DNA of 64,000 bases from Colwellia_A sp047621305 (GCA_047621305.1 JBLHNB010000007.1:42669-106668), one strand, 5' to 3'. Shown: positions 7,818-16,824, counted from the stretch's first letter. Notes: generated by a model from the sequence alone, not told the origin. A program made the numbers and translations.

Positions 7818-8621
7818 TTAGTTCACGCCAGGTTGATGCCAAAATGGCGTATCTAAGGTAGGTGTGCTGGGATGAGCGGTTTGTCTTTGCTGCATAATAC
7901 CCGCAACATAACCTTGTTCACCGGCGTTGAGCGCTGTTGCAAAAGCTTTAGCCATCAACACGGGATTATCAGCCAACGCCACCGCACTATTGAGTAATAC
8001 ACCGTCGTAACCCATTTCCATCGCGATACAGGCATCTGAAGGTTTACCTATGCCGGCATCTAAAATTAACGTTGCGTGCGGTAAGCGTAAACGAATTGTT
8101 TCAAGGTTGTAGGGATTCATCAAACCTTTCCCGGTGCCGATAGGAGATGCCCACGGCATAATAACCTGACAACCTAAGTCATATAAGCGTTGGCATAATA
8201 CTAAGTCATCCGTGCAATAGGGTAATACTTTAAAACCCTCTTTAATTAATTGTGCGCTGGCGTCAAGCAACTCAATAGGATCTGGCTGCAGATTATAATC
8301 ATCGCCAATGACTTCCAGTTTTATCCAATCCGTTTGGAAAATTTCACGGCTCATCTGCGCGAGCGTAACCGCTTCTTTAGCCGTTTTACAGCCAGCGGTA
8401 TTCGGTAGTAGATGTCCTTGGCACTGTTCGACAATTTCTTGAATATATTGCCAAATTTTAGCGCCAGATTTATCGGCAGGATTTTGTCTTTTTAGCGATA
8501 AGGTCACTACTTGTGAATGACTCGCTAATATTGCCTGTTTCATTATTTCTGGAGAAGGATATAGCGCACTGCCAATCAATAATCGACTTTTTAATACTTG
8601 ACCATAAATAGTTAGAGACAT
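7818..8621 (-). CDS. thiG: Thiazole synthase
   Basis: A 267-residue TIM-barrel enzyme that assembles the thiazole phosphate ring of thiamine from deoxyxylulose phosphate, dehydroglycine and the ThiS thiocarboxylate. Family motifs seen include SRLLIGSALYPSPE at the N-terminus, LLPNTAGCKTAKEAV, KLEVIGDD with the Schiff-base lysine, VMPWASPIGTGKG, and ILDAGIGKPSDACIAMEMGYDGVLLNSAVA. The length is normal. It lies two bases after thiS and one base before thiDE, within the TPP-controlled operon. Confidence 0.95.
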   Translation of the reverse strand: MSLTIYGQVLKSRLLIGSALYPSPEIMKQAILASHSQVVTLSLKRQNPADKSGAKIWQYIQEIVEQCQGHLLPNTAGCKTAKEAVTLAQMSREIFQTDWIKLEVIGDDYNLQPDPIELLDASAQLIKEGFKVLPYCTDDLVLCQRLYDLGCQVIMPWASPIGTGKGLMNPYNLETIRLRLPHATLILDAGIGKPSDACIAMEMGYDGVLLNSAVALADNPVLMAKAFATALNAGEQGYVAGIMQQRQTAHPSTPTLDTPFWHQPGVN

Positions 8622-8623
8622 GA

Positions 8624-8845
8624 TCAGCCACCTACAATGGGAAATAAAACATCAATACTATCGTTAGCCTGCAACAGCGTATTGCTATAACTGTCTTTAC
8701 CGACAAAGTCACCGTTTATAGCAACGGCAAAACTGCTTTTGGTTTGGTTATCATGCAAAAATAGCGAAAGAGCTGTCGCCAATGTTGCTTGTTCTGGTTT
8801 GAGTACTTGCTCTTGACCATTAATGTATAGTTTCATTTTTTTCAC
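8624..8845 (-). CDS. thiS: Sulfur carrier protein ThiS
   Basis: A 73-residue ubiquitin-like protein ending in the required Gly-Gly (FPIVGG). Its C-terminus is thiocarboxylated and donates sulfur to ThiG. The first 26 bases overlap the end of thiO, so the two are translationally coupled. No thiF (ThiS adenylyltransferase) gene is in this operon, so it must come from elsewhere or from MoeB. Confidence 0.93.
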   Translation of the reverse strand: MKKMKLYINGQEQVLKPEQATLATALSLFLHDNQTKSSFAVAINGDFVGKDSYSNTLLQANDSIDVLFPIVGG

Positions 8846-9974
8846 TTATCGGTAATAAATGTGAATAAGGATATTCACCGCTAATACTTGTACCCAACCG
8901 CATGTTGTTAACTAATTGCACTACTTGTTCAAGCACTACAGGGGCAATTAAAAAGCCATGACGATATAAGCCATTCACTTGAATTAAATGTTGTTCGGCG
9001 ATGATTTTCGGTTGATTATCACTAAAAGCAGGACGACATTGGCTGATATGTTGTCGAATATTAGCTTCTGCAAAACCGGGATGCACACTGTAAGCTGCGC
9101 TCAGTAACTCCATTGCCGAGCGAACAGTCATTGGTGAACTATCATCACTTTCAATTTCAGTAGCACCAACCACATAAAAGCCTTTTGTTTTTGGCGCTAT
9201 ATACAGCTGATACCTTGGATGCATTAAGCGTATGGGTCGAGAGAGTTGCACGTCGGGTGAAAAAAGCTGAAATAATTCTCCGCGTACCGCCCTAAGATCT
9301 TTTAAAACGCTATTTTTATCGGCATTAACACCACTACGCGCACCAATACCTCGACAATCAATGGTTAAATCAAACGTTCGCTGTTGTTGACGATTATCGC
9401 TGTTAAAACTAACGTTACTGGCGCTATTTGCCGATGAAATACTTGCCACCAAACATTCACTTAACCATTCAATATTTGCTTTTTCTAGTTGGTATTTTAA
9501 TGCACTCAACAGTTTACGATTACCAATTTGTCCTTCCTCAGGCAAAAACATACCTTGGCTAAAGGAGCGACCAATTTCAGGTTCTAATTCGATAAGTTGT
9601 TGCCGATCAAGATGCTGGCATTGATGTTGTGAATAATGATTTTGTAAATAACGAGCAAAACGACGATAGTCACCATGGTCTTGCTCGTGGCTAACCATTA
9701 TTGCCCCTTGTTGTTGAAAAAAAGTATATTCATCTAAAGTGGCTAATAATTTTGGCCATAACTTCAGTGAGATAAAACCCATTTCAACAATATTGGGCTC
9801 GCAGTGCATAGCTTCGCCCAAAGGTGTTAATAAACCGGCAGCGGCATAAGCAGCACTTTGATGGCCGGCTTTAGTATCTTTATCAAATAGCGTCACCTGA
9901 TAACCCTGTCGATGTAATGACAAAGCAATGAGGCGACCCATAAGCCCTGCGCCAACAATAGCGATTGTTTTCAT
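8820..9974 (-). CDS. thiO: Glycine oxidase ThiO (FAD-dependent)
   Basis: A 384-residue flavoprotein of the DAO family. The N-terminal dinucleotide-binding motif GAGLMGRLIALSLHRQGYQV is followed by FDKD and a GLLTPLGEA segment. The C-terminal half shows the substrate-domain motifs YIAPKTKGFYVVGATE and NGLYRHGFLIAPVV. ThiO oxidises glycine to dehydroglycine with oxygen, supplying the C-N unit for thiazole formation. Its presence, instead of thiH, fits the aerobic branch of the pathway. It is the second gene of the operon and overlaps thiS. Confidence 0.92.
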   Translation of the reverse strand: MKTIAIVGAGLMGRLIALSLHRQGYQVTLFDKDTKAGHQSAAYAAAGLLTPLGEAMHCEPNIVEMGFISLKLWPKLLATLDEYTFFQQQGAIMVSHEQDHGDYRRFARYLQNHYSQHQCQHLDRQQLIELEPEIGRSFSQGMFLPEEGQIGNRKLLSALKYQLEKANIEWLSECLVASISSANSASNVSFNSDNRQQQRTFDLTIDCRGIGARSGVNADKNSVLKDLRAVRGELFQLFSPDVQLSRPIRLMHPRYQLYIAPKTKGFYVVGATEIESDDSSPMTVRSAMELLSAAYSVHPGFAEANIRQHISQCRPAFSDNQPKIIAEQHLIQVNGLYRHGFLIAPVVLEQVVQLVNNMRLGTSISGEYPYSHLLPISEKNETIH

Positions 9975-9992
9975 AAAATCAGCAGATTTTAA

Positions 9993-11945
9993 TTATTTAA
10001 CCACATGATAGATTTCGCTACCTGTGGCTTTAAATTCCGCTGATTTTTCTGCCATACCTTTTTCTATATTGTTTGCATCTAAAACAATGGTTTCATCAAG
10101 TAATTGAATTTCAATTATTTCACCTTTTTCAAGCTTAGCTGCATAATCACGAACCTCTTGTGAAATTTTCATTGAGCAAAACTTAGGTCCACACATAGAA
10201 CAAAAGTGAGCTACTTTACCTGATTCTTGTGGTAGCGTTTCATCGTGATAGGCTTTGGCTGTTTCAGGGTCTAAACCAATATTGAATTGATCGTACCAGC
10301 GAAATTCAAAACGGGCTTTTGACATAGCATTGTCACGAATTTGCGAACCAGGATGTCCTTTGGCTAAATCACCCGCATGAGCTGCTATTTTGTAGGTAAT
10401 TAAACCTTCTTTAACATCTTCTTTATTGGGTAAACCTAAGTGCTCTTTTGGTGTGACATAACAAAGCATGGCACAGCCGTACCAGCCAATATTTGCAGCA
10501 CCAATACCAGACGTAATATGATCATAACCTGGCGCTATGTCAGTCGTGAGCGGGCCTAAAGTATAAAAAGGTGCTTCACCACAGTGTTTAAGTTGTTCTT
10601 CCATATTGGCTTTGATCATATGAAGTGGCACATGACCTGGACCTTCAATAATCGTTTGCACATCATGTTGCCAAGCTATTTTAGTTAATTCGCCTAAGGT
10701 ACGTAATTCGGCAAATTGTGCTTCATCGTTGGCATCAGCAACTGAGCCTGGACGTAAGCCATCACCTAATGAAAAAGAAACATCGTAAGCTTTTAATATT
10801 TCGCATATATCTTCAAAATGGGTATATAAGAAGTTTTCTTTATGGTGAGCCAAACACCACTTCGCCATAATTGAACCACCACGAGAAACAATGCCAGTAA
10901 CACGTTTAGCGGTCATGGGTACATAACGAAGCAATACACCGGCGTGAATAGTGAAATAATCAACGCCTTGTTCTGCTTGTTCAATTAAAGTATCGCGGAA
11001 TATTTCCCAAGTAAGGTCTTCGGCAACGCCATTCACTTTCTCTAAGGCTTGATAGATAGGTACCGTACCAATAGGTACTGGCGAGTTACGTAAAATCCAT
11101 TCGCGGGTTTCATGAATATTACGACCCGTTGATAAATCCATTACGGTATCAGCGCCCCATTTTGCTGACCAGACAAGTTTTTCAACTTCTTCTTCAATAG
11201 AGGAAGTAACCGCAGAATTACCAATATTAGCGTTTACTTTAATTAAAAAATTACGCCCGATGATCATAGGTTCACATTCTGGGTGGTTAATGTTTACCGG
11301 AATAATAGCGCGGCCACGGGCTACTTCATCACGAACAAACTCAGGTGTGATTTGCTCAGGGATGCTGGCACCAAAAGAATCGCCGGGATGTTGTAGTAAT
11401 AGCGTTTCGTCTTTCACTTGTTCGCGTTTTAAATTTTCACGAATAGCAATATATTCCATTTCAGGCGTAATAATGCCTTGGCGAGCATAATGCATTTGCG
11501 TGACGTTTTTGCCTTTTTTGGCAACGCGTATCTTAGGTAAATGCTCAAAACGAATGTTATCAACGCCTTCGTCGGCTAATCTTTGTTGGGCGTAGTGTGA
11601 ACTGTTTGATTCTAAAAACGCGACATCACCGCGAGCATCAATCCAGCTTTCACGTAAACGAGGAATACCTTTATGCACATCAATATCGACGTTTTCATCG
11701 GTATAAAAACCTGAGGTATCGTAAACACAAAGCGGTTCATTTTTTACATAAACAGGGTTTTCTTCGTTACCATTTATTAGGGTATCTGAAAGAGTGATCT
11801 CACGCATACCGACTTGAATATCGTGAAGTGTGCCTTTTACGTAAACTTTCTTAGAATTTGGAAATGATTGATCAGAAACATTTTTTAAAAAAGCTTCTGC
11901 AGCAGCGCGTTTCTCACGTCTGTTTGGTTTAGCTGTGGTAGTCAT
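9993..11945 (-). CDS. thiC: Phosphomethylpyrimidine synthase ThiC
   Basis: A 650-residue radical-SAM enzyme that converts aminoimidazole ribotide to HMP phosphate, the pyrimidine half of thiamine. Visible signatures are the N-terminal ThiC-associated domain (to about residue 150), MHYARQGIITPEMEYIAIRE, NANIGNS, and the C-terminal cluster motif CSMCGPKFCSM. The length matches proteobacterial ThiC. It is the first gene of the operon thiC-thiO-thiS-thiG-thiDE and sits directly behind a TPP riboswitch, so thiamine pyrophosphate should shut it off. Confidence 0.97.
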   Translation of the reverse strand: MTTTAKPNRREKRAAAEAFLKNVSDQSFPNSKKVYVKGTLHDIQVGMREITLSDTLINGNEENPVYVKNEPLCVYDTSGFYTDENVDIDVHKGIPRLRESWIDARGDVAFLESNSSHYAQQRLADEGVDNIRFEHLPKIRVAKKGKNVTQMHYARQGIITPEMEYIAIRENLKREQVKDETLLLQHPGDSFGASIPEQITPEFVRDEVARGRAIIPVNINHPECEPMIIGRNFLIKVNANIGNSAVTSSIEEEVEKLVWSAKWGADTVMDLSTGRNIHETREWILRNSPVPIGTVPIYQALEKVNGVAEDLTWEIFRDTLIEQAEQGVDYFTIHAGVLLRYVPMTAKRVTGIVSRGGSIMAKWCLAHHKENFLYTHFEDICEILKAYDVSFSLGDGLRPGSVADANDEAQFAELRTLGELTKIAWQHDVQTIIEGPGHVPLHMIKANMEEQLKHCGEAPFYTLGPLTTDIAPGYDHITSGIGAANIGWYGCAMLCYVTPKEHLGLPNKEDVKEGLITYKIAAHAGDLAKGHPGSQIRDNAMSKARFEFRWYDQFNIGLDPETAKAYHDETLPQESGKVAHFCSMCGPKFCSMKISQEVRDYAAKLEKGEIIEIQLLDETIVLDANNIEKGMAEKSAEFKATGSEIYHVVK

Positions 11946-12051
11946 ATTCTCTCACCTTTAGTTTTTAAAACAAGTATAAAAATAAGGCGGAGCTTTAGGG
12001 GGTATAAACGAGGAATATATATAACGCTTTGATAAGCAATGTAAATATAAT

Positions 12052-12140
12052 CTTTTGTTCCCTTCGCAGATGTTAATCTAATCAGGTTCTACGGATCCCG
12101 CTTTCGCGATCTCAGCCCTTTGGCACTCCGACAAGTTGCA
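12052..12140 (-). promoter_or_regulatory. TPP riboswitch (THI element)
   Basis: On the minus strand, about 110-195 bases before thiC, the conserved aptamer blocks occur in order: GGAGTGCC (12129-12122), CTGAGA (12115-12110), a variable GCGAAAGC hairpin, ACCTGAT (12087-12081) and GCGAAGGGA (12067-12059). The ends TTGT and ACAA can pair as P1. The aptamer binds thiamine pyrophosphate; in proteobacteria it usually represses by blocking the ribosome site or terminating. No strong terminator is evident between it and thiC, so control of translation is more likely. Confidence 0.95.
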
Positions 12141-12319
12141 TTATAAAGAACATAACGCGAGCAGATTCTAACGTGAACAATAAAAAGGGTGCAAGCAATT
12201 ATTTGTTTTAATATGATGAGGTAGAAATTGATTAAGCATCCTCGCTAATAATTGTATCTACATTGTATATCGTATACGATTGTTGTAAGCATCAATAAAA
12301 CAACAAAAAGAATAATTTT
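12141..12319. other. Intergenic region between thiC leader and M1 peptidase
   Basis: It holds the divergent promoters of the thiamine operon and the peptidase gene. A GTATATCGTATAC-type near-palindrome lies around 12265-12278. No gene is seen. Confidence 0.4.
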
Positions 12320-13990
12320 ATGAGATTAATATTAACCACTATTTTGTGTGTTTTCCTTAGTAGTTTTTATATTATTGAAAGTTCTGCAAAAGATCTATTT
12401 TCTGGCACTGAAAAAACGACTCATCAAGACAAGTTACGTGGTGAAATTACCCCCGAAAGAGCGTGGTGGGACTTAAGACATTATCATATTGATCTAGTTG
12501 TAGATCCAAGTAATCGTACATTTTCAGGCTCCACGAAGATGAGATACAAGGTACTTACTCAGCCTAAACGATTGCAAATTGAATTACAAAAGCCACTGAC
12601 CTTAGACAAAGTCATGCAAAACGGTAAAGAACTAACCGTTGAAAGAGACGGTTACTCTCATTTTATTACGGTAGATAATGCACAAGAAGTAGGTAAAGAA
12701 TATGACGTTATTATGTTTTTTTCAGGTGCCCCACAAGTGGCTAAACGCGCCCCTTGGGATGGTGGAATAACCTGGACAAAAGACAGCAATGGTTTAGATT
12801 TTATTGCCTCAACATCACAAGGTTTAGGGGCGAGTATTTGGTGGCCTAATAAAGACCACGCCTATGATGAACCTGATGACGGTGTTTTGATCAGTGTTGA
12901 GGTACCTGAGCATTTGATGGATGTATCAAATGGTCGTCTAATTAAAGTAGATGAGCATCCAGAACGCAAAACAAAAACATATCACTGGCAAGTAACCAAC
13001 CCGATAAATAATTATGGCGTTAATATTAATATTGGCGATTATGTGCATTTTGGTGAGAAGTATCATGGTGAAAAAGGTCAACTTGATATGGATTATTATG
13101 TATTACGTGAAAATCTTGAAAAAGCCAAAAAACAATTTAAAGATGCAAAACGTACTATTGAAGCATTTGAGTATTGGTTTGGCCCTTATCCGTTTTATGA
13201 AGACAGCTTCAAACTAGTTGAAGCTCCCTATTTAGGTATGGAACATCAAAGTTCAGTGACTTATGGTAACGGCTATCAAAATGGCTATTTAGGGCGAGAT
13301 CGTAGCCAAGCGGGGCCGGGCATGCTATTTGATTTTATTATTGTGCATGAGTCAGGTCATGAGTGGTTTGCCAATAATATTACCCACAATGATGTTGCTG
13401 ATTTATGGATACATGAGAGTTTTACTAATTATTCAGAAAGCTTATTTTTAGAGTTCCATTTCGGTAAAGAAAAAGCTTATGAGTACATCCGTGGTCAACG
13501 GATGAATATTCAAAATAAAGGCAAAATTATTGGTGAATATAATATCCATAAAGAAGGCTCGTCAGACATGTATGACAAGGGCGGAAATATGCTACATACA
13601 CTTCGTCAAATTATCGATAACGATGTTACTTGGCGTGGAATATTACGCGGCTTAAATAAAAATTTTTATCATCAAAATGTTGATAGCAAAGATATTGAAG
13701 ATTATATCAGCACTAAAGCAGGCAAAGATTTTTCAAAAATATTTGATCAGTACTTGCGGGATATTCGTATTCCAAGTTTTGAGTATTTTGTCAAAGACAA
13801 AGTGATGAAAATTCGTTGGGGCAATGTGATCGAAGGTTTTGATATGCCGTTACAAGTTTTTATTAATGGTAAGGCGCAGTGGTTATCACCGACAGAAAAA
13901 TGGACTATTGTTGACTTAACAGCAGCTAATCCAAGTATTAAAATTGACGCAAATTTTTATATTAGTACCCAGAGTGTTTTAGGAAATTAA
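12320..13990 (+). CDS. M1 family zinc metallopeptidase (exported)
   Basis: 556 residues with an N-terminal signal peptide (to about residue 23). The M1 pattern is clear. An N-terminal beta domain (residues 40-230) is followed by a GMEHQSS motif, in place of the usual GAMEN exopeptidase motif. The zinc site HESGHEW starts at residue 343, with the third ligand in WIHESF near residue 366. A catalytic-type tyrosine may lie in the YDKGGNMLHTLR stretch. The C-terminal helical domain is short, so the protein is smaller than aminopeptidase N (about 870). It probably trims peptides in the periplasm or outside the cell. The gene stands alone, divergent from the thiamine operon. Confidence 0.9.
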   Translation: MRLILTTILCVFLSSFYIIESSAKDLFSGTEKTTHQDKLRGEITPERAWWDLRHYHIDLVVDPSNRTFSGSTKMRYKVLTQPKRLQIELQKPLTLDKVMQNGKELTVERDGYSHFITVDNAQEVGKEYDVIMFFSGAPQVAKRAPWDGGITWTKDSNGLDFIASTSQGLGASIWWPNKDHAYDEPDDGVLISVEVPEHLMDVSNGRLIKVDEHPERKTKTYHWQVTNPINNYGVNINIGDYVHFGEKYHGEKGQLDMDYYVLRENLEKAKKQFKDAKRTIEAFEYWFGPYPFYEDSFKLVEAPYLGMEHQSSVTYGNGYQNGYLGRDRSQAGPGMLFDFIIVHESGHEWFANNITHNDVADLWIHESFTNYSESLFLEFHFGKEKAYEYIRGQRMNIQNKGKIIGEYNIHKEGSSDMYDKGGNMLHTLRQIIDNDVTWRGILRGLNKNFYHQNVDSKDIEDYISTKAGKDFSKIFDQYLRDIRIPSFEYFVKDKVMKIRWGNVIEGFDMPLQVFINGKAQWLSPTEKWTIVDLTAANPSIKIDANFYISTQSVLGN

Positions 13991-14313
13991 ACCATTGCTT
14001 ATAGAGACTTGTCGTTAATTTGATGCTTTTCAAGGAGTGGTGGACAATTACATCAGTTGTGCCACTAATAAATGTGATCACTTTGTGCACATTATAGTCA
14101 TAAATTATTTTCCCTATATTTTCTAATGAATTATTCCCGTAATATTTCTGATAAATCTCAGTAACACACATCAATAATTAGAGTGTATATATGAGGTCTG
14201 AAAATATTTATTGAATTTATATTTTGGGGTGGTGTATTACAAAGCGTATTATGAATATTGACCTCCTGATGAAAAAGTAACCTTGTATGGTATCTAATGC
14301 TTTGATACTGTTA
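13991..14313. other. Intergenic stretch, no gene seen
   Basis: A low-GC stretch after the peptidase stop. No convincing gene or RNA was found. It leads into an octamer repeat tract at 14314. Confidence 0.4.
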
Positions 14314-14353
14314 TAAAAAAATAAAAAAATAAAAAAATAAAAAAATAAAAAAA
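14314..14353. repeat. Simple repeat, five copies of TAAAAAAA
   Basis: T residues fall at 14314, 14322, 14330, 14338 and 14346, each followed by exactly seven A, giving five perfect 8-bp units. The tract ends 26 bases before the start codon of the small secreted protein gene at 14380. Confidence 0.95.
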
Positions 14354-14379
14354 TAAATTTAAATTCTAAGGAAAATAAA

Positions 14380-14733
14380 ATGAAAAATTTGATCAAAACC
14401 ACCGTTTTTTCACTATTAACAATCCCAACCTTAGCGACAGCTAGCGTATGGTGCATTATGGATGAAATATCAAATATTGATACTACTGGTAATATTGCTA
14501 ATCATTGCTGGGTATCAGGTAAAGTTAAAATAGACGGTGTACTGACACATATTAGTGATATTAGTATATGTTCAAATCCAGAAACAGAGGTAAACGATAG
14601 AAACTTATCTTTGGCCTTAACGGCTTTTACTCATAATAAGAAACTTGCTTTTTATTTCAAAGATTATTCTTCATGCAGTGAAGTACTCCCTAGATGGGAA
14701 GCCAATGCGGCAAGAATCCAGTTACAAAACTAA
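14380..14733 (+). CDS. Small secreted protein of unknown function
   Basis: 117 residues. A signal peptide covers about residues 1-21 (ending LATAS). The mature part has four cysteines (WCIMD, HCWVSG, SICSNPE, SSCSE) that could form two disulfides. The family was not recognised. A good ribosome site (AAGGA) lies eight bases before the ATG, and the octamer repeat lies just upstream of that. The gene stands alone. Confidence 0.7.
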   Translation: MKNLIKTTVFSLLTIPTLATASVWCIMDEISNIDTTGNIANHCWVSGKVKIDGVLTHISDISICSNPETEVNDRNLSLALTAFTHNKKLAFYFKDYSSCSEVLPRWEANAARIQLQN

Positions 14734-15091
14734 GAATAACTTTAGTAGAAATCAATAAAAAGAATTACAACAGACAAAGCGCTTAAATGTAAAATTACAG
14801 TTGGTTATGGATTGTAGCCCGATCAATATAGCTAACTGCATTTACCGTTTATTGTTCTCGATTTAAAATATAGGCCGAAACTTAATTCCCACGAAACTTC
14901 TTATGCCATCAAACTGTTATTTACTGGCACCTTCAAAGTGCGCAAAGAAGACATTAGCGTAAAAAATTTATCAATACTTTATCTAATACGTTATCATCTA
15001 TATTTTAATAAAATGTAACCTTCACGGTCAACATAATATACTGTTAGGCCGCGCAAGCGCCAAGCGTTCAAACATAGATCATTCACAGGAT
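14734..15091. other. Intergenic stretch with a GTTAGGC motif
   Basis: No gene was found in these 358 bases. Near the right end, CTGTTAGGCCGCGCAAGCGC (about 15042-15061) contains GTTAGGC, an integron-type core site (GTTRRRY). It precedes the next gene, which is followed by an attC-like fold. Confidence 0.35.
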
Positions 15092-15784
15092 ATGAGTAAT
15101 AAGATGAGAATAATTATAGGTTTAGTGTTTTTGATAACGGTGAGTTCATCTTATGCAGGGGTTATCGATAATAATTCAGATTTAGTAAGTGCTTTAGAGT
15201 TGCATCAGGCTGCATGCTCAGAAATTGATGACATCAACCAATCTCCTTGGGATATTAAGTCCCTATATAACTGCGAGACAAAAAAGCTCTTTGTACCATA
15301 TCAGTTATGGACTGGTGCTAAGTGGAATGGAGATCAAGATAGTAATTGTATGCATGAAGCGGATTCAACCTTCTACGTGAATGGGACAAGTGGAACAACG
15401 ATCAAGGGCCCAGTGGAATGGGAGAATCCCAAAACTCTAAATACGTTAAAAATTTGGATAAGGGAAAAGTTAAATGGCTCTAAACAACAATACTTTACAT
15501 GCAATAACAAAGGGATAGGACGTGTATATGATAGTCGAAAAGGAGGGCGTCATTACGATTTAGGTAGATGTAAATTCCCAGCGGGACAGGGGTGGGATAT
15601 TGGAAAGCAACGTAAATGCAAATCGACGGTTATTGAGATTGTTAGAGTTGAAATAGATTCTAATAAAAGTTTATCTGCCATAGAATTTAAGTGGTGGTAC
15701 CAGAGTCGAAGTGGTGAATACATACATGACCATACTTATCGTTACGAACCCAATATAGGTAATGTAAATGCCTGGGAACAGTGA
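15092..15784 (+). CDS. Secreted protein of unknown function
   Basis: 230 residues with a signal peptide (cleavage near SSYAG, residue 22-23; the second Met at residue 5 is an alternative start). The mature protein has many cysteines (ACSEID, YNCETK, SNCMHE, FTCNNK, GRCKFP, RKCKS). It also has several Trp-rich segments (SPWDIKSLYNC, WEQ at the end). No family was recognised. It is flanked by integron-like core motifs (GTTAGGC upstream, GCCTAAC downstream), so it may be an old gene cassette; that is inference. Confidence 0.65.
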   Translation: MSNKMRIIIGLVFLITVSSSYAGVIDNNSDLVSALELHQAACSEIDDINQSPWDIKSLYNCETKKLFVPYQLWTGAKWNGDQDSNCMHEADSTFYVNGTSGTTIKGPVEWENPKTLNTLKIWIREKLNGSKQQYFTCNNKGIGRVYDSRKGGRHYDLGRCKFPAGQGWDIGKQRKCKSTVIEIVRVEIDSNKSLSAIEFKWWYQSRSGEYIHDHTYRYEPNIGNVNAWEQ

Positions 15785-15790
15785 GTGACT

Positions 15791-15862
15791 TCGCCTAACA
15801 AACGCATGCAGTCGGACATTTTTTCCGCACGTGAGAAAAATGCCGCGGATGCAAAGCGTTAT
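15791..15862. repeat. attC-like imperfect palindrome
   Basis: Seven bases after the stop codon, CGCCTAACAAACGCATGCAG begins a region that ends in GGATGCAAAGCGTTATCG. The outer TAAC/GTTA pair, the three unpaired bases and the inner GCAT/ATGC and CGG/CCG pairing resemble Vibrio-type attC (VCR) folds. Inside, CATTTTTTCCGCACG and GAGAAAAATG also pair. The right core GTTATCG departs from GTTRRRY, so the site may be degenerate. Confidence 0.4.
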
Positions 15863-15926
15863 CGATACAAAATCTAATCTTAATCGGCAATGTCTAAATA
15901 GTACGAATGTCCGTAATGTGGTATTT
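15863..15926 (+). repeat. Inverted repeat arm A
   Basis: CGATACAAAATCTAATC, then 25 unlike bases, then GAATGTCCGTAATGTGGTAT. The same arrangement with the same spacing lies in reverse at 18178-18240. The family is unknown. Confidence 0.7.
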
Positions 15927-16119
15927 GTTGACGTCTTCAAATAGTAGAAGTGTTCAATTTATGCAAAGATAATAGATCTACTAAGGTCGAAATATTGTGG
16001 CACAGTTAAATGTAATTGGCTGGCGCTGATGGTAGATATTTTCCAAGTGGAAGTTAACTTGAGTTTCGTCATTTAAACGATCTGATTTTTGTATGGCTAT
16101 AGATAAACGTTTTCTGTAA

Positions 16120-16155
16120 TTATGTTAATTATGTTAATTATGTTAATTATGTTAA
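16120..16155. repeat. Tandem repeat, four copies of TTATGTTAA
   Basis: Four perfect 9-bp units, followed by TTATTTC. The tract lies about 160 bp upstream of the small membrane protein gene at 16316. The rest of 15927-16315 holds no recognisable gene. Confidence 0.95.
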
Positions 16156-16315
16156 TTATTTCATTTTTTCAAACTGATTTTTCCCTGAAAATCCTGTACA
16201 TAACCTATTAAGACCTATAGGGTTGGAATAATAACCGAGCGAGTTTAACGATACTTTGGTTTATAAATCAGAGGTTAACTCGATATTTTCGGGTAATAAA
16301 TAAAAGAGGAAATAG

Positions 16316-16729
16316 ATGTTGAAGCAAAAAGTAAGCTTACTTGAAAATACTGGCCGCACACTGGTATTACTGATGGCACTCATTCAAGGGTTTTATGGTT
16401 TATTTGCCTATATTGATCCCGCAGCTTTTGCTTTGGTAAGGGGAACCGGGCTGGCTATTGGTGATGCGGATTGGCCAAGAATATATGCCTCGCGAACACT
16501 TTTTATTGCATTAACTATGGGATACCTATTGTATCTACGCAGTTATAAAATTTTAATGGCCTTAGCCTTATTTGGCATTATTATGCCGATGACAGACGCT
16601 TTATTAGCTTTTCAAGCACAGGCTCCTTTAAAGGTCACCATGAAGCATATCGCGACTGTTATCTATTTAATGGTAACGTTTTTGGTATTACAAGGTGTGA
16701 TTAAAAAAGAACAGAGTGCAACAAAATAA
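16316..16729 (+). CDS. Small integral membrane protein (DUF4267-like)
   Basis: 137 residues with four hydrophobic segments at about 14-33, 61-77, 80-100 and 108-128. Between the first two is the conserved-looking loop DPAAFALVRGTGLAIGDADWPRIYASRTL. The pattern resembles the DUF4267 group of small membrane proteins; the match is from memory and not certain. The function is unknown. A ribosome site (AGAGGA) precedes the ATG at a good distance, and a strong terminator follows. Confidence 0.7.
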   Translation: MLKQKVSLLENTGRTLVLLMALIQGFYGLFAYIDPAAFALVRGTGLAIGDADWPRIYASRTLFIALTMGYLLYLRSYKILMALALFGIIMPMTDALLAFQAQAPLKVTMKHIATVIYLMVTFLVLQGVIKKEQSATK

Positions 16730-16730
16730 T

Positions 16731-16774
16731 AAACAACACTAGGGGGCGAGCAGTCGACACCTAGTGTTGTTTTT
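16731..16774 (+). terminator. Rho-independent terminator
   Basis: A 13-bp perfect stem (AAACAACACTAGG / CCTAGTGTTGTTT) around a 16-base loop, ending in T residues, directly after the stop of the small membrane protein gene. Confidence 0.9.
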
Positions 16775-16824
16775 AAGGTAATAATTGCAATCCCAAACCA
16801 ATAGCACTAATAATTACCCCAGTT

